From Cystobacter fuscus DSM 2262 (GTDB lineage Bacteria > Myxococcota > Myxococcia > Myxococcales > Myxococcaceae): a stretch of 64,000 bases of DNA. Position numbers and translations under genes: made by a program. Shown one piece after another: positions 1 through 11,374 of the stretch. The stretch spans positions 434,001 through 498,000 of the forward strand of contig NZ_ANAH02000066.1 of the NCBI RefSeq assembly GCF_000335475.2. The letters are read 5' to 3'. How positions within the stretch are numbered: the first letter of the stretch is position 1; every line of letters starts with the position of its first letter. The notes under the pieces are model-generated. The model had not been told where the DNA came from and made no database searches. It was given only the letters and a program-made list of their open reading frames with translations.

Positions 1-43
1 CAGTGAAACCGATGACTGCCGCTGCCAGTACACCCAATCGCAT
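1..43 (-). CDS. N-terminus of a secreted protein, cut by the window edge
   Basis: On the minus strand an ATG at 43 opens a frame reading MRLGVLAAAVIGFT up to the window edge. This looks like the first part of a signal peptide: one basic residue, then a hydrophobic run. A purine-rich GGCGG lies about nine bases upstream of the start. Only 14 residues are visible, so the function cannot be named; the gene would be divergent from the PilZ gene that follows. Confidence 0.4.
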   Translation of the reverse strand, partial: MRLGVLAAAVIGFT

Positions 44-218
44 GTGGGAATCCGCCTTTCGAAGAGCGGCGGGAAACATAGGCGCGTCCGCGTATTCCCG
101 CTGACCGTTTTCTTGCGGCTTGTCCGGATGCTCCTACCCTCGCGGGCAGTCCGCTGCAGGCAGGAAGCGGCCTGTAGCGGTGTTGTCCCCGGAGTGGTGC
201 CACCGGAAGGGTGTGACG

Positions 219-557
219 ATGAGCGACAAGCGGAAGAACGCGCGGGTTCCCCTCGATATCTACCTGAACAAGTACATGTCGGGTGTGCCGTACATGGTGC
301 ACGCCAGCGACATCAGTCAGGAGGGCGTGAGTCTGGGACGCCTCATCGAGCCCGAGCAGTCCGCCAGGCGGGTGGGGTTGCAGTTCCAGCTCCCCGGCTC
401 CGAGGAAGTCATCTACGCCGAGGGCGAGGTGGTGCGCGAGTGGGTGGAGGCCAGCCCGCGTCAGCACGAGCGCTCGGGCGTGCGCTTCACGCTGCTCACC
501 TCGCGGCACCGGCAGATGATCGACGAGTACGTGACGCGCGGCACGCGGGGCCACTGA
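219..557 (+). CDS. PilZ domain protein
   Basis: A single-domain protein of 112 residues with PilZ features: an early basic KRKNARVPLD segment in the place of the RxxxR c-di-GMP motif, then a DISQEGVSLG stretch matching the D/NxSxxG motif, then beta-strands ending in a conserved GVRFTLL. PilZ proteins bind cyclic di-GMP; in myxobacteria many small PilZ proteins act in motility, polysaccharide and development. The first motif is not a clean RxxxR, so binding is not certain. I chose the ATG at 219 because the upstream in-frame extension reads as low-complexity non-coding sequence and PilZ begins directly after MSDKRKN. Confidence 0.8.
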   Translation: MSDKRKNARVPLDIYLNKYMSGVPYMVHASDISQEGVSLGRLIEPEQSARRVGLQFQLPGSEEVIYAEGEVVREWVEASPRQHERSGVRFTLLTSRHRQMIDEYVTRGTRGH

Positions 558-664
558 GCCCCGTGCTCGCGAGTGCTCCTCGCGGGCTCCCTGTTTGCTC
601 CGTTGAAGGGCGGCCGGACGAGCCGCCTTGACCGGGTGGGGAGCACGCCGTTGAATCCCGGGCC

Positions 665-1462
665 ATGCGAAGCGCAGCGTGGTGGAGTCGCGGGTGGCGG
701 GTGCTGGGGGTGCTCGGGGTGTGGGCGCCGTTGACGGTGCTGGCCGCGGGAGGGAGCGTGGATTGGCAGCGGCAGGTGCTCCGGGTGACGGGCAATGGCC
801 CCCCGGACGTGAAGGCCAGCAATCCGGCGCAGGCGAGGTTGGGGGCGGAGCGCTCGGCGAAGGAGCACGCCCTGGAGGATCTGCTGGAGCTGGCGAAGGG
901 GGTGCCGCTGCGCTCGGACCGGACCGTGGGGGAGGAGATGGCCCGGGAGGAGACGCGCCGCCGGGTGGAGGAGGTGCTGCGCGGCCAGCAGATCATCCGC
1001 AAGCGCTACTACTCCGATGGGGGCGTGCAGTGGGACGTGGAGGTGCCGCTGGGCGCGCTCACCCAGGTGCTCGTCACGCCGGAGCCGGAGACGAAGCCCT
1101 CCGAGCGGGACAAGGAGTCCCCGGCCAAGACGAGCAAGGCCACGGGGCTGGTGGTGGATGCGCGCAAGCTGGGGATGACCCCGGTGCTGGCGCCCCGGCT
1201 GATCGACGCGGCCTCGGGCGAGCGGCTCTATGGCCTGGCGTCACTGGACGCGGAGGCGCGCAAGAGCACGGGCGTGGCGGGGTTCTTCCAGCGCCTGGAG
1301 GACGCGCGCAAGGCGGGGAGGGTGGGCGCCAAGCCGCTCGTCCTCGAGGCGGCGCGGCTCGAGGGCTCGGATCTCCAACTCGGGCCGGACGCGGTGAAGA
1401 AGCTGGGGGAGCTCGAACCACGGCTGCTGGCCGAGGGCCGGGTGGCGATCCTCATTCAATAG
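665..1462 (+). CDS. secreted LPP20-like protein
   Basis: A protein of 265 residues with a typical signal peptide (WWSRGWRVLGVLGVWAPLTVLAAGG). The region after it, from about residue 50 (ARLGAERSAKEHALEDLLELAKGV), resembles the LPP20/FlgT-like fold, in which an A/R-rich helix precedes a beta-layer containing the YYSDGGVQWDVEVPL strand. No catalytic residues are visible. The following PEGA-like lipoprotein starts 12 bases after its stop, so the two are probably co-transcribed and act together in the envelope. The family call is by pattern only; a plain hypothetical secreted protein is the alternative. Confidence 0.6.
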   Translation: MRSAAWWSRGWRVLGVLGVWAPLTVLAAGGSVDWQRQVLRVTGNGPPDVKASNPAQARLGAERSAKEHALEDLLELAKGVPLRSDRTVGEEMAREETRRRVEEVLRGQQIIRKRYYSDGGVQWDVEVPLGALTQVLVTPEPETKPSERDKESPAKTSKATGLVVDARKLGMTPVLAPRLIDAASGERLYGLASLDAEARKSTGVAGFFQRLEDARKAGRVGAKPLVLEAARLEGSDLQLGPDAVKKLGELEPRLLAEGRVAILIQ

Positions 1463-1474
1463 GAGGGAGCGCGG

Positions 1475-1873
1475 ATGCGGGCAGCGGGCGGGTGGTGGAG
1501 GCGCGGGTGGAGAGGGGCCGTGTGGGTGTGCGGGCTGGGGCTCGGGTGTGCGTCGGGTCCCGGGGCGGTGCAGTCCCCGACGGTGGATCGGGCCCGCGAG
1601 ATGCTGCGGACCGGACGGGCGCGTGGAGGCAACCTGGTGTTGCGGTGCGAGCCCGGGGACGCGGACGTGTACCTGGATGGGGTCGCCCAGGGCTTCTGCT
1701 CCGATTTCGGGGACGCCCAGGGCGGGTTGCACGTGGGCGAGGGCATGCACCGTATCGACGTGAAGAAGGAAGGCCACTGGCCCTACACCACGTATTACGA
1801 GCCCGGCCGGGCCCGGGCGGCGCTGACCATCCAGCTGCGGGAGAAGGCGCCGGGGGGTGGACAGTCCCCGTGA
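1475..1873 (+). CDS. small lipoprotein with PEGA-like domain
   Basis: A protein of 132 residues. Its N-terminus is basic, then hydrophobic, and ends in GLGC, a plausible lipobox, so it is probably anchored in a membrane. The mature part contains NLVLRCEPGDADVYLDGVAQGFCSDF, which fits the PEGA pattern (a beta-strand, then P-x-x-A-x-V-Y-x-D-G). PEGA domains occur on surface-exposed or secreted proteins, often in predatory and Gram-positive bacteria. It follows the LPP20-like gene by 12 bases with a good AGGAGGG site before the ATG. It ends in a Pro/Gly-rich tail. Confidence 0.6.
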   Translation: MRAAGGWWRRGWRGAVWVCGLGLGCASGPGAVQSPTVDRAREMLRTGRARGGNLVLRCEPGDADVYLDGVAQGFCSDFGDAQGGLHVGEGMHRIDVKKEGHWPYTTYYEPGRARAALTIQLREKAPGGGQSP

Positions 1874-1986
1874 GCCGCCCGGGCGCGCTTCCGGTGTAGC
1901 CTCGGGGCCACGGCTCGCCTGGAAGGGCGGGCAAGAAGAGAAGGGGTGCGGTCATCGGACGCAACAAGAGAGGCAAGGCGCAGGCG

Positions 1987-3159
1987 GTGAAGGCGCCCGT
2001 GCTCCCCAGGGTGGTGGAGACTCCGGCGGAACCGGCGCTGCAGGTGGTGCGGAGCGAGCCCGAGGCCCTGCTGTCGGAAGCCGAGGCCCGGCGGGTGGAC
2101 TTCGTCTGGTCGGCGGTGATGGTGGGCGTGCTGGGGCTGGTGTTCGCGCTGCTCTCGGTCTTCGGCGGAGTGGCGGTGCCGGTGCTGCTGGCGCTGGGCA
2201 CGGCCTACGTGCTCAACCCCGTCGTCACGGGCCTGGAGCGCCGGGGCATTGATCGGACCTGGGGGACGAGCGCGGTGTTCGCCGCGTGCACGCTGGCGAC
2301 GGCCGGAGGGGTGCTCTACCTGGTGCCCGTCTTTCGGGACGAGGCCGCGAAGCTGCCGGAGTTCTTCGTGCGGGCGAGCTCCCAGGTGGTGCCCCAGGTG
2401 GAGTCCTTGTTGGGCCATCCCCTGCCGGACCTGCTCCAGCAGCGCATGACGGAGCTGGGCGGACGGGCGTCGGAGCTGTTGCAGAGCGCGGGACCCACCG
2501 CGGCGCGGCTGGTGGCGAGCTTCGCGGGCAACACGGCGCGCTTCGTGACCACGCTGCTGGGGCTGTTGGTGGTGCCGGTGCTGGCCTTCTTCTTCCTGCA
2601 GGACTTCCCCCGCATGGTGGAGCTGGTGCGGGGGCTGGTGCCCCGCCGGGCGGAGGGGTTGGTCAGCCAGCGCTTCGGCGAGGTGGATGACGTGTTGTCG
2701 GCCTTCGTGCGCGGACAGGTGACGGTGGGGGCCATCCTGTCGGTGCTCTACAGCACGGGGCTGGGGTTCGCGCGCATCGACATGGCCATCGTCATCGGGT
2801 TCATCGCGGGCTTTGGCAACATGGTGCCGTACCTGGGCACGGGCGTGGGCGTGGTGTTGGCGCTGCTGGGGGTGATGCTGTCCTGGCAGGGCGCGTGGCA
2901 GCTCGCCGTCGTGGTGGGCACGTTCGTGGTGGGGCAGATGGCCGAGGGCTTCATCATCACGCCGCGCGTCGTGGGCGACAAGGTGGGCCTGTCCTCGATG
3001 GCCGTCATCATCGCCATCCTGGCGTTTGGCGAGCTGTTCGGCTTCACCGGCATCCTGCTCGCGGTGCCCACGACGGCCATCCTCAAGGTGGTGCTGAGCG
3101 TGGTGGTGGAGCGCTACCAGAAGACGTCCGTCTATACGGGCGAGAAGCCCACCCCCTGA
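1987..3159 (+). CDS. AI-2E family transporter / PerM-like permease
   Basis: A protein of 390 residues with about eight hydrophobic segments and the features of the AI-2 exporter family: early LNPVVTGLERRGIDR, a central amphipathic stretch with LLGHPLPDLLQQRM, and a C-terminal FGFTGILLAVPTTAILKV. Family members export autoinducer-2 or sodium/protons; substrate cannot be read from sequence. The GTG at 1987 is the first conventional start. An in-frame ATC at 1954 is preceded by a stronger AGAAGGGG site and would add 11 residues, worth noting because infC in this window really uses ATC. Confidence 0.85.
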   Translation: MKAPVLPRVVETPAEPALQVVRSEPEALLSEAEARRVDFVWSAVMVGVLGLVFALLSVFGGVAVPVLLALGTAYVLNPVVTGLERRGIDRTWGTSAVFAACTLATAGGVLYLVPVFRDEAAKLPEFFVRASSQVVPQVESLLGHPLPDLLQQRMTELGGRASELLQSAGPTAARLVASFAGNTARFVTTLLGLLVVPVLAFFFLQDFPRMVELVRGLVPRRAEGLVSQRFGEVDDVLSAFVRGQVTVGAILSVLYSTGLGFARIDMAIVIGFIAGFGNMVPYLGTGVGVVLALLGVMLSWQGAWQLAVVVGTFVVGQMAEGFIITPRVVGDKVGLSSMAVIIAILAFGELFGFTGILLAVPTTAILKVVLSVVVERYQKTSVYTGEKPTP

Positions 3160-3232
3160 GTCCCGGGCCCGGTAGCGGGCAACGGAGCCGGGGGGATTGG
3201 CGCCAGGGGGGGAGGGGAGCTAGGCAAGGGGC

Positions 3233-3979
3233 GTGGCGAAGCGCGAAGCGGTGGAGCGGGATCTGGCGGGCCTCGGGTCCCTTCATGAGGAAATCATCGC
3301 CTGCCGGGCCTGTCCCCGGCTGGTGGAGTGGCGGGAGAAGATCGCCCGGGAGAAGCGCCGGGCCTACCGGGACTGGACGTACTGGGGCCGGGCGGTGCCG
3401 GGGTTCGGAGACCCTCGGGCGGGCATGGTCATCGTGGGACTGGCGCCCGCGGCGCATGGGGCCAACCGGACGGGCCGGTATTTCACGGGGGACCGGTCGG
3501 GGGAGTTCCTCCTGGCCGGGCTGCACCGCGCGGGGTTCGCCAATCAGCCCCGGAGCGACCACCGCGACGACGGGCTGGAGCTGACCGGGGCCTTCATCTC
3601 CGCGCCCTGCCGGTGCGCGCCCCCCGACAACAAGCCCCTGCCGGAGGAGCTGGCGCGCTGCACGCCCTTCTTCGACCGGGAGCTGGCCCTGCTGCCCGTC
3701 CGGGTGGTCCTGGCGCTGGGGAGCATCGCCTGGAGCGCGACGCTCGCCTGGATGCAGCGCACGGGGGTGGCGCTTCCCTCGCCCCGGCCCGCCTTCGGCC
3801 ACGGCGCCGAGCTGGCCCTGCCCGGGGCTCCGGTGCTGCTGGGCAGCTACCACGTCAGCCAGCAGAACACCCAGACGGGGCGGCTCACCCCGGCCATGTT
3901 CGACGCGGTGACGGCCCGGGCCCGGGTGTTGTTGGAGTCGCCGCGGGAAGAGCGCGCACGCGTGTCGCTGTTTCCTTGA
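3233..3979 (+). CDS. uracil-DNA glycosylase, family 5 (UdgB) type
   Basis: A protein of 248 residues. The N-terminal CRACPRL motif and the later C-x-C-x15-C group (around residues 124-140) supply four cysteines for an iron-sulfur cluster. Motif 1, GLAPAAHGANRTGR, has alanine instead of the catalytic Asp/Asn of other families, the mark of family 5. The C-terminal GSYHVSQQNTQTG matches the HPSPQNT-like motif 2, with Tyr-His in place of His-Pro. The enzyme removes uracil and other deaminated bases from double-stranded DNA, a useful role in a high-GC genome. The start is GTG with AAGGGG upstream. Confidence 0.85.
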   Translation: MAKREAVERDLAGLGSLHEEIIACRACPRLVEWREKIAREKRRAYRDWTYWGRAVPGFGDPRAGMVIVGLAPAAHGANRTGRYFTGDRSGEFLLAGLHRAGFANQPRSDHRDDGLELTGAFISAPCRCAPPDNKPLPEELARCTPFFDRELALLPVRVVLALGSIAWSATLAWMQRTGVALPSPRPAFGHGAELALPGAPVLLGSYHVSQQNTQTGRLTPAMFDAVTARARVLLESPREERARVSLFP

Positions 3980-4041
3980 CAGCCGAGGGCGCCCCCTGTA
4001 ATTCCCCGCCCGCCTCGTGACGACGAGTCCCGCGGCGAAAC

Positions 4042-4113
<72 letters not shown>

Positions 4114-4188
4114 CAAGCATCAAGGGTTTCCACGCGCGGGCGGCAGGCTGATCAGCCTTGCCGCCCGTGTTCTTTTCCGAGGTCTCGC

Positions 4189-6117
4189 ATGGCGGATCAA
4201 ATCACGGTGACGCTCCCCGATGGCAGCCAGAAGCAGGCGGCGCGGGGCACGACCATCGCTGACTTCGTGCGTGAGGGCATTGGGGCGGGCCTGGCCAAGG
4301 CCGCGCTCTTCGCGCGGGTGAACGGCGAGGACATGGACTTGTCGCGCCGGCTCGAGTCGGACGCGAAGCTGCAGATCTTCACCTCCAAGAGCCCCGAGGG
4401 GTTGGATCTCATCCGGCACGACGCCGCGCACGTGGTGGCGGGGGTGGTGCAGCGGCTCTATCCCGGCACCCAGGTGACGATCGGCCCGTCCACGGACGAG
4501 GGCTTCTACTACGACTTCTTCCGCGACCGGCCCTTCACGCCCGAGGACCTGGAGAAGATCGAGGCGGAGGCCAACAAGGAGATCGCCCAGAACGTGCCCT
4601 TCGTGCGCAGCGAGATCTCCATGGAGGAGGCCATCCAGCTCTTCGAGGGCAAGGGCGAGAAGTTCAAGGTCGAGATCGTCAAGGACATCGCGGCCAAGGG
4701 CGCCAAGACGCTCACGCTCTACACCCACGGGGACTGGGTGGACTTCTGCCTCGGGCCCCACGCGCCGAGCACCGGGAAGATCGGCGTCATCAAGCTCATG
4801 TCCACGAGCGGTGCCTACTGGCGCGGCGATCATCGCAACCCGATGCTCCAGCGCATCTACGGCACGGCCTTCTTCGACAAGAAGGCGCTCCAGGAGCACC
4901 TCAACCGGCTGGAGGAGGCGCGCAAGCGCGACCACCGCAAGCTGGGCAAGGAGCTGGATCTCTTCCACTTCCACCAGTACTCGCCCGGCGCCGCCTTCTG
5001 GACCCCCAAGGGCACCACGCTCTACAACACCCTGTCGGCCTTCATGCGCCGGCTGACGAGCGACAACGGCTACGTGGAGATCAAGACCCCGCTGCTCTAC
5101 AACAAGGGCCTGTGGGAGACGAGCGGCCACTGGGGCAAGTACAAGGAGAACATGTTCCTCGTGCTGGACAACGAGAGCGGCGAGCACGACTTCTCGCTCA
5201 AGCCGATGAACTGCCCCAGCCACCACCTGTACTACGGCTTCAAGAAGCACAGCTACCGCGACCTGCCCCTGCGCCTGCACACCCAGGACATCCTCCACCG
5301 CAACGAGGCGGCCGGCTCGCTGGGGGGTCTCACGCGCGTGCGCCAGTTCGCCCAGGACGATGCCCACATCTACTGCCGCGAGGATCAGATCCCCGACGAG
5401 GTGAAGCACTTCGTCCACATCCTGGATCGCGTCTACAAGGCCGTGGGGCTGAGCTACTCGGTGAAGCTGTCCACGCGGCCGGAGAAGCGGCTCGGAGATG
5501 ACTCGCTGTGGGACAGAGCCGAGGGCGGCCTGAAGAGCGCGCTGGAGAGCCTGGGCCTCCAGTACGAGCTCAAGCCGGGCGATGGCGCCTTCTACGGCCC
5601 GAAGATCGACTTCGACGTGTCCGACAGCATCGGCCGCAAGTGGCAGCTGGGCACCATCCAGCTCGACTACCTGGCACCCGAGCGCTTCGATCTCTCCTAC
5701 GTGGGCGAGGACAACGCCGCGCACCGGCCAGTCGTGCTGCACCGCGCCATCTACGGCTCCTTCGAGCGCTTCATCGCCATCCTCATCGAGCACTTCGCGG
5801 GGGCGTTCCCGACGTGGCTGGCGCCCGTGCAGGTCACGCTCGTCACCGTGGCGGACCGGCAGCTGGACTACGCCCGCCAGGTGCGCGACCGGCTGCGCTC
5901 CAAGGGCTACCGGGTCGAACTGGACGAGCGGGGGATGACGCTCAACGCGAAGATCCGCGAGGCCCAGATGCAGAAGATCCCCTTCACCCTGGTGATCGGC
6001 GACAACGAGGTGGAGGCGGGCGCGGTATCCCCCCGCCGCTATGGCGGAGAGGACCTCAAGAGCATGAAGCTGGAGCTCTTCGAGGCCCTGCTGGAGAAGG
6101 AAGCGGCCTGGCCCTGA
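4189..6117 (+). CDS. thrS: threonyl-tRNA synthetase
   Basis: A protein of 642 residues, the usual full length. An N-terminal TGS domain ([22 protein letters not shown]) is followed by the editing domain with HDAAHVVA and the [13 protein letters not shown] motif. The class II catalytic core has [12 protein letters not shown] (zinc-binding Cys and substrate pocket) and [23 protein letters not shown]-terminal anticodon domain ([17 protein letters not shown]) completes it. It charges tRNA-Thr. The ATG at 4189 begins directly at the TGS domain; the 33 upstream in-frame codons overlap the tRNA-Val gene and are rejected. It heads the conserved thrS-infC-rpmI-rplT-pheST order. Confidence 0.97.
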   Translation: MADQITVTLPDGSQKQAARGTTIADFVREGIGAGLAKAALFARVNGEDMDLSRRLESDAKLQIFTSKSPEGLDLIRHDAAHVVAGVVQRLYPGTQVTIGPSTDEGFYYDFFRDRPFTPEDLEKIEAEANKEIAQNVPFVRSEISMEEAIQLFEGKGEKFKVEIVKDIAAKGAKTLTLYTHGDWVDFCLGPHAPSTGKIGVIKLMSTSGAYWRGDHRNPMLQRIYGTAFFDKKALQEHLNRLEEARKRDHRKLGKELDLFHFHQYSPGAAFWTPKGTTLYNTLSAFMRRLTSDNGYVEIKTPLLYNKGLWETSGHWGKYKENMFLVLDNESGEHDFSLKPMNCPSHHLYYGFKKHSYRDLPLRLHTQDILHRNEAAGSLGGLTRVRQFAQDDAHIYCREDQIPDEVKHFVHILDRVYKAVGLSYSVKLSTRPEKRLGDDSLWDRAEGGLKSALESLGLQYELKPGDGAFYGPKIDFDVSDSIGRKWQLGTIQLDYLAPERFDLSYVGEDNAAHRPVVLHRAIYGSFERFIAILIEHFAGAFPTWLAPVQVTLVTVADRQLDYARQVRDRLRSKGYRVELDERGMTLNAKIREAQMQKIPFTLVIGDNEVEAGAVSPRRYGGEDLKSMKLELFEALLEKEAAWP

Positions 6118-6161
6118 TGTCCTACCTGTCCTACCTGGAGTCCGGGACCTTCTGAGGGCCC

Positions 6162-6189
6162 TTGACTCCCGGAGGCTGGCAAGTATCTT
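6162..6189 (+). promoter_or_regulatory. predicted sigma-70-type promoter for infC
   Basis: TTGACT (6162-6167), a 16-base spacer and TATCTT (6184-6189) lie in the thrS-infC gap, with the IF3 start about 50 bases downstream. Spacing and hexamers fit a housekeeping promoter. No experimental support is visible. Confidence 0.5.
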
Positions 6190-6190
6190 G

Positions 6191-6208
6191 CCCCCCTTCC
6201 GAGGGGGG
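6191..6208 (+). promoter_or_regulatory. leader hairpin upstream of infC
   Basis: A perfect 7-bp stem, CCCCCCT/AGGGGGG, closes a four-base TCCG loop just upstream of infC. A second C-run (ACTCCCCC, 6213-6220) could compete for the same G-run, giving two alternative folds. In other bacteria infC-rpmI-rplT leaders are autoregulated by L20 or attenuated; whether this one is remains inference. Confidence 0.4.
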
Positions 6209-6239
6209 TACCTACTCCCCCTAGCTGGAGGACAGTCAC

Positions 6240-6953
<714 letters not shown>

Positions 6954-7027
6954 ATGAACCCGGTGGAGGGTCTCTCGAGGCCCGCCACCCCCAGACGGAC
7001 GTCGAGCGAGAAGGAAGGAACGGCATC

Positions 7028-7237
7028 ATGCCCAAGTTGAAGACCCGGAGCAGCGCGAAGAAGCGCTTCCACGTGAAGAAGTCCGGCCAGGTGAAGTTCG
7101 CCAAGGCCTATGGCAAGCACCTGTTCACCCACGCCAAGAGCCAGAAGCTCAAGCGCGAGCACCGGGGCACGGGTCACCTCCGGGACATGGACGCCAAGAA
7201 GGTGCGTCTGGAGCTGTTCCCGTACGGGGCCAACTAG
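7028..7237 (+). CDS. rpmI: ribosomal protein L35 (bL35)
   Basis: A protein of 69 residues beginning MPKLKTRSSAKKRF, the bL35 signature, with the conserved HLFTHAKSQKLKR core. It is a component of the large ribosomal subunit. A GAAGGAACG ribosome site precedes the ATG. It lies between infC and rplT as in most bacteria. Confidence 0.97.
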   Translation: MPKLKTRSSAKKRFHVKKSGQVKFAKAYGKHLFTHAKSQKLKREHRGTGHLRDMDAKKVRLELFPYGAN

Positions 7238-7334
7238 TCGAGAGCGCAGTGGCAGTCGCAGTGGCAGCAAGAGGGCCCTGACGGTGTGCGAGAGCACCGG
7301 GGGTTTTCAAACACCTCGAAGGTAGGAGTGAGTC

Positions 7335-7682
7335 ATGCGCGTCAAAAAAGGATTCAAGGCCCGTCGTCGTCGTAATCGCATTCTGAAGCTGGCCAAGGGC
7401 TACCGGGGCCGCCGCAAGAATTGCTACAAGCGGGCCAACCAGGCCGTGGAGCGCGCGCTGGATTACGCCAGCCGTGATCGCGCGCAGCGCAAGCGCAACT
7501 TCCGCTCGCTGTGGATCGTCCGCATCAACGCGGCCGCTCGCCTCACGGGCCTGTCGTACTCGCGGCTGATCTCCGGTCTGGCCAAGAACAAGATCGCCCT
7601 GGATCGCAAGGTCCTCGCCGATCTGGCCGTGGCGGATCCCGCCGGTTTTGCCGCCGTCGCCAACATCGCGAAGGCGGCCTGA
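7335..7682 (+). CDS. rplT: ribosomal protein L20 (bL20)
   Basis: A protein of 115 residues with the canonical bL20 N-terminus ([29 protein letters not shown]) and the globular [19 protein letters not shown] segment. It is needed for early assembly of the large subunit and is a translational repressor of this operon in several bacteria. An AGGAGTGA site precedes the ATG. A strong intrinsic terminator follows before pheS. Confidence 0.97.
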   Translation: MRVKKGFKARRRRNRILKLAKGYRGRRKNCYKRANQAVERALDYASRDRAQRKRNFRSLWIVRINAAARLTGLSYSRLISGLAKNKIALDRKVLADLAVADPAGFAAVANIAKAA

Positions 7683-7746
7683 AGAAGCGGCAGTGGCGGC
7701 GGCTCGGGGTGTTCCCGGGCCGTCCTCCGCTCCTGGAAGTGAACCG

Positions 7747-7775
7747 GGCTGCCCCTGTGGGCGGCCTTTTTTTTT
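7747..7775 (+). terminator. intrinsic terminator between rplT and pheS
   Basis: An eight-pair stem with one G-T pair (GGCTGCCC with GGGCGGCC) around a CTGT loop is followed by nine consecutive T. It probably ends the infC-rpmI-rplT transcript, or acts as an attenuator for pheST. No Phe-rich leader peptide or T-box-like element is visible before it. Confidence 0.8.
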
Positions 7776-7811
7776 GCCCCGGCATGAGTCCGGGGAGGAA
7801 GGCGAAGTCCG

Positions 7812-8860
<1,049 letters not shown>

Positions 8861-8861
<1 letters not shown>

Positions 8862-11272
8862 TGAAGATCTCGGTCAAGTGGCTCAAGGACTATGTGGCGC
8901 TGCCCGCGGCGGTGGAGGAGCTGGCGCGCAAGCTGACGGCGGTGGGCCTGGAGATCGAGGGCCTGGATCGCCCCGGCGAGGCCCTGCGTGGCGTCGTGGT
9001 GGCGCAGATCCAGGAGTCCGTCCAGCACCCCAACGCGGACAAGCTGTCCGTCACGAAGGTGGACCTGGGCGGCCCGGAGAAGCTCCAGGTGGTGTGCGGT
9101 GCCAAGAACTTCAAGGTCGGGGACAAGGTGCCCCTGGCCACCCTCGGCACGAAGCTGCCCAACGGCGTGGAGATCAAGCAGGCCCCGCTGCGCGGCGTGG
9201 ACAGCTTCGGCATGCTCTGCTCGGCCAAGGAGCTGGGTCTGTCCGAGGAGTCCTCCGGCCTGCTCATCCTCCCGCCGGAGCTCAAGCCCGGCACCCCCAT
9301 CGCCGAGGCGCTCGGGGTGGATGACGTGGTGCTGGAGGTGAACGTCACCCCCAACCGGCCCGATGCCCTGTCCCACCTGGGCGTGGCGCGCGAGGTGGCC
9401 GTGGCCACGGGCGCGCCCCTGAAGCTTCCCGAACCCCGGCTCGCGGAGTCCGGCGAGCCCGCCTTGAGCAAGGTCAAGGTGCGCGTGGAGGATCCGGTGC
9501 GCTGCCCGCGCTACACGGCCCGCGTCATCGAGAACGTGAAGATCGGCCCCTCGCCCCAGTGGCTCCAGGACCGGCTCAAGGCGTGTGGCGTGCGCCCCAT
9601 CAGCAACGTGGTGGACGTGACGAACTTCGTCCTCCTGGAGTACGGCCAGCCCCTGCATGCCTTCGACCTGGACAAGGTGGCGGGCCAGGAGATCATCGTC
9701 CGCACCGCCCGGTCCGGCGAGAAGATGACCACGCTGGATGGCAAGCAACGCGCGCTGGACGCGGAGGATCTGCTCATCTGTGACCGCGACCGGGCCCAGG
9801 CCCTGGCCGGGGTGATGGGCGGCGCGGACAGCGAGGTGAGCGCGAGCACCACCCGCGTGGTGCTGGAGTCCGCCCACTTCCAGCCCTCGAGCATCCGCCG
9901 TTCCTCCAAGCGCCATGGCCTGCACACCGAGGCCTCGCACCGCTTCGAGCGTGGGGCGGACCTGGACGCCGTCCTGCCCGCGGTGGACCGAGCCGCGGCG
10001 CTCATCGCCGAGCTGTCTGGCGGCACGGTGGCGCCGGGCCGCGTGGACGTGTACCCCCAGTCCCAGCCGCTGCGCCGGGTGTCCCTGCGCTATGGCCGGG
10101 TGGAGAAGGTGCTCGGTGTGGCCATCGCCGAGGCGGACTGCCGGCGCATCCTCGGCACCCTGGGCTTCCGGGCCGTGGAGGAGGGGAGCGGTCAGACGAC
10201 CTTCGAGGTGCCCCGCGCCCGCGTGGACGTGGAGCGGGAGGAGGATCTCCTCGAGGAGCTCGCCCGCGTCCACGGCTACGACAACATCCCCGCGAAGCTG
10301 CCGCGCGGTCTCGCCGAGCTGGCCCCCGAGCCGCCCGCCGCCGAGGCCGAGCGCCGCGCCCGTCAGGCACTCGCCGGAGCCGGGTTGAGCGAGGTGGTGA
10401 ACTACTCCTTCGTGATGCCACGCGTGCTGGAAGCCCTCGGGGGCAAGGAGCAGCCGGTGGCGCTGCTCAACCCGCTGAGCGTCGAGCAGTCGGTGATGCG
10501 CACGAGCCTGCTGCCCGGCCTGCTGGAGAACCTCTCACGCAGCGTGCGGCACCAGGTGGACACCGTGTTCGTGTACGAGATGGGCCGGGCCTACCTGCGA
10601 GACCCAGCGGGCGGCCAGGGCCAGCAGCCCGCAGCGCGCGAGGTGCCTCGGCTGGCGGGCCTGTGCTGGGGCCTGCGCGGTGGCCGCACCTGGACCCAGA
10701 AGGACGCGAAGGCGGACTTCTACGACGCCAAGGGCGCGGTGGAGGGCGTGCTGCACGCGCTCCATGTGGACGGCGTGCGCTTCGTCCCCGCGGAGGCCCC
10801 GTCCTTCCATCCGCGCGCCTGCGCCCGGGTGGAGCTGGCCGACGGCACGGTGCTCGGTCATGTGGGCGAGCTGCACCCGCGCGTGACCAAGGCCCTGGAG
10901 CTGCCCCGGGACATCTTCGCCTTCGAGCTGGACACGACGCCGCTCTACGCCGCCGCCCGGCTCGTGCCCTCGTGGGGCGGCCTGCCTCGCTTCCCGGCCG
11001 TGCTTCGGGACCTGGCGGTGGTGGTGCCCCTGGAGCTGCCCAACGACGAGGTCCGCCGGGTCATCCTCGAGGTCGGCGGATCTCTGGTGGAGGACGCGCT
11101 CGTCTTCGACGTCTACACGGGCAAGCCCATCCCCGAGGGACGCAAGAACCTGGCGTACGCCATCCGCTACCGCTCGCCGGAGCGCACCCTCACCGACGCG
11201 GAGGTGGGCACCGCCCACCAGCGCATCATCGCCGAGGTCAACCAGCGCCTGGGCGGAGCCCTGCGCGCCTGA
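8861..11272 (+). CDS. pheT: phenylalanyl-tRNA synthetase beta subunit
   Basis: A protein of 803 residues, full length. The order is an N-terminal domain, a tRNA-binding EMAP/OB domain (VVVAQIQESVQHPNADKLSVTKVD), the B3/B4 editing region (NVTPNRPDALSHLGVAREVA), B5, the catalytic-like fold (EVVNYSFVMP), and a C-terminal ferredoxin-like anticodon domain (FPAVLRDLAVVVP). The pheS stop overlaps its ATG by one base. It forms the heterotetrameric PheRS with PheS. Confidence 0.97.
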
Positions 11273-11374
11273 GAACGCGAAAAACCTGAGTGAAACCGGT
11301 GGGTTGACAGTTGTTGGGGAAGACTGTCACAGTCCGCCGGGTTCACTCCGGAAGAGGGACGCGAAGGCACGCGC

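Noticed and set aside
679-1899. 406-residue Gly/Ala/Arg-rich open frame on the plus strand
   Set aside because: It overlaps two genes with signal peptides and family features in another frame. Long antisense or shifted frames are expected at this GC content.
4120-5793. 557-residue minus-strand frame opposite thrS
   Set aside because: A mirror frame of thrS: Leu/Val/Glu-rich with no domain; thrS itself has every expected motif.
7683-7811. T-box or Phe leader-peptide attenuator for pheST
   Set aside because: No T-box-like conserved core and no short frame with consecutive Phe codons are visible; only the intrinsic terminator is supported.
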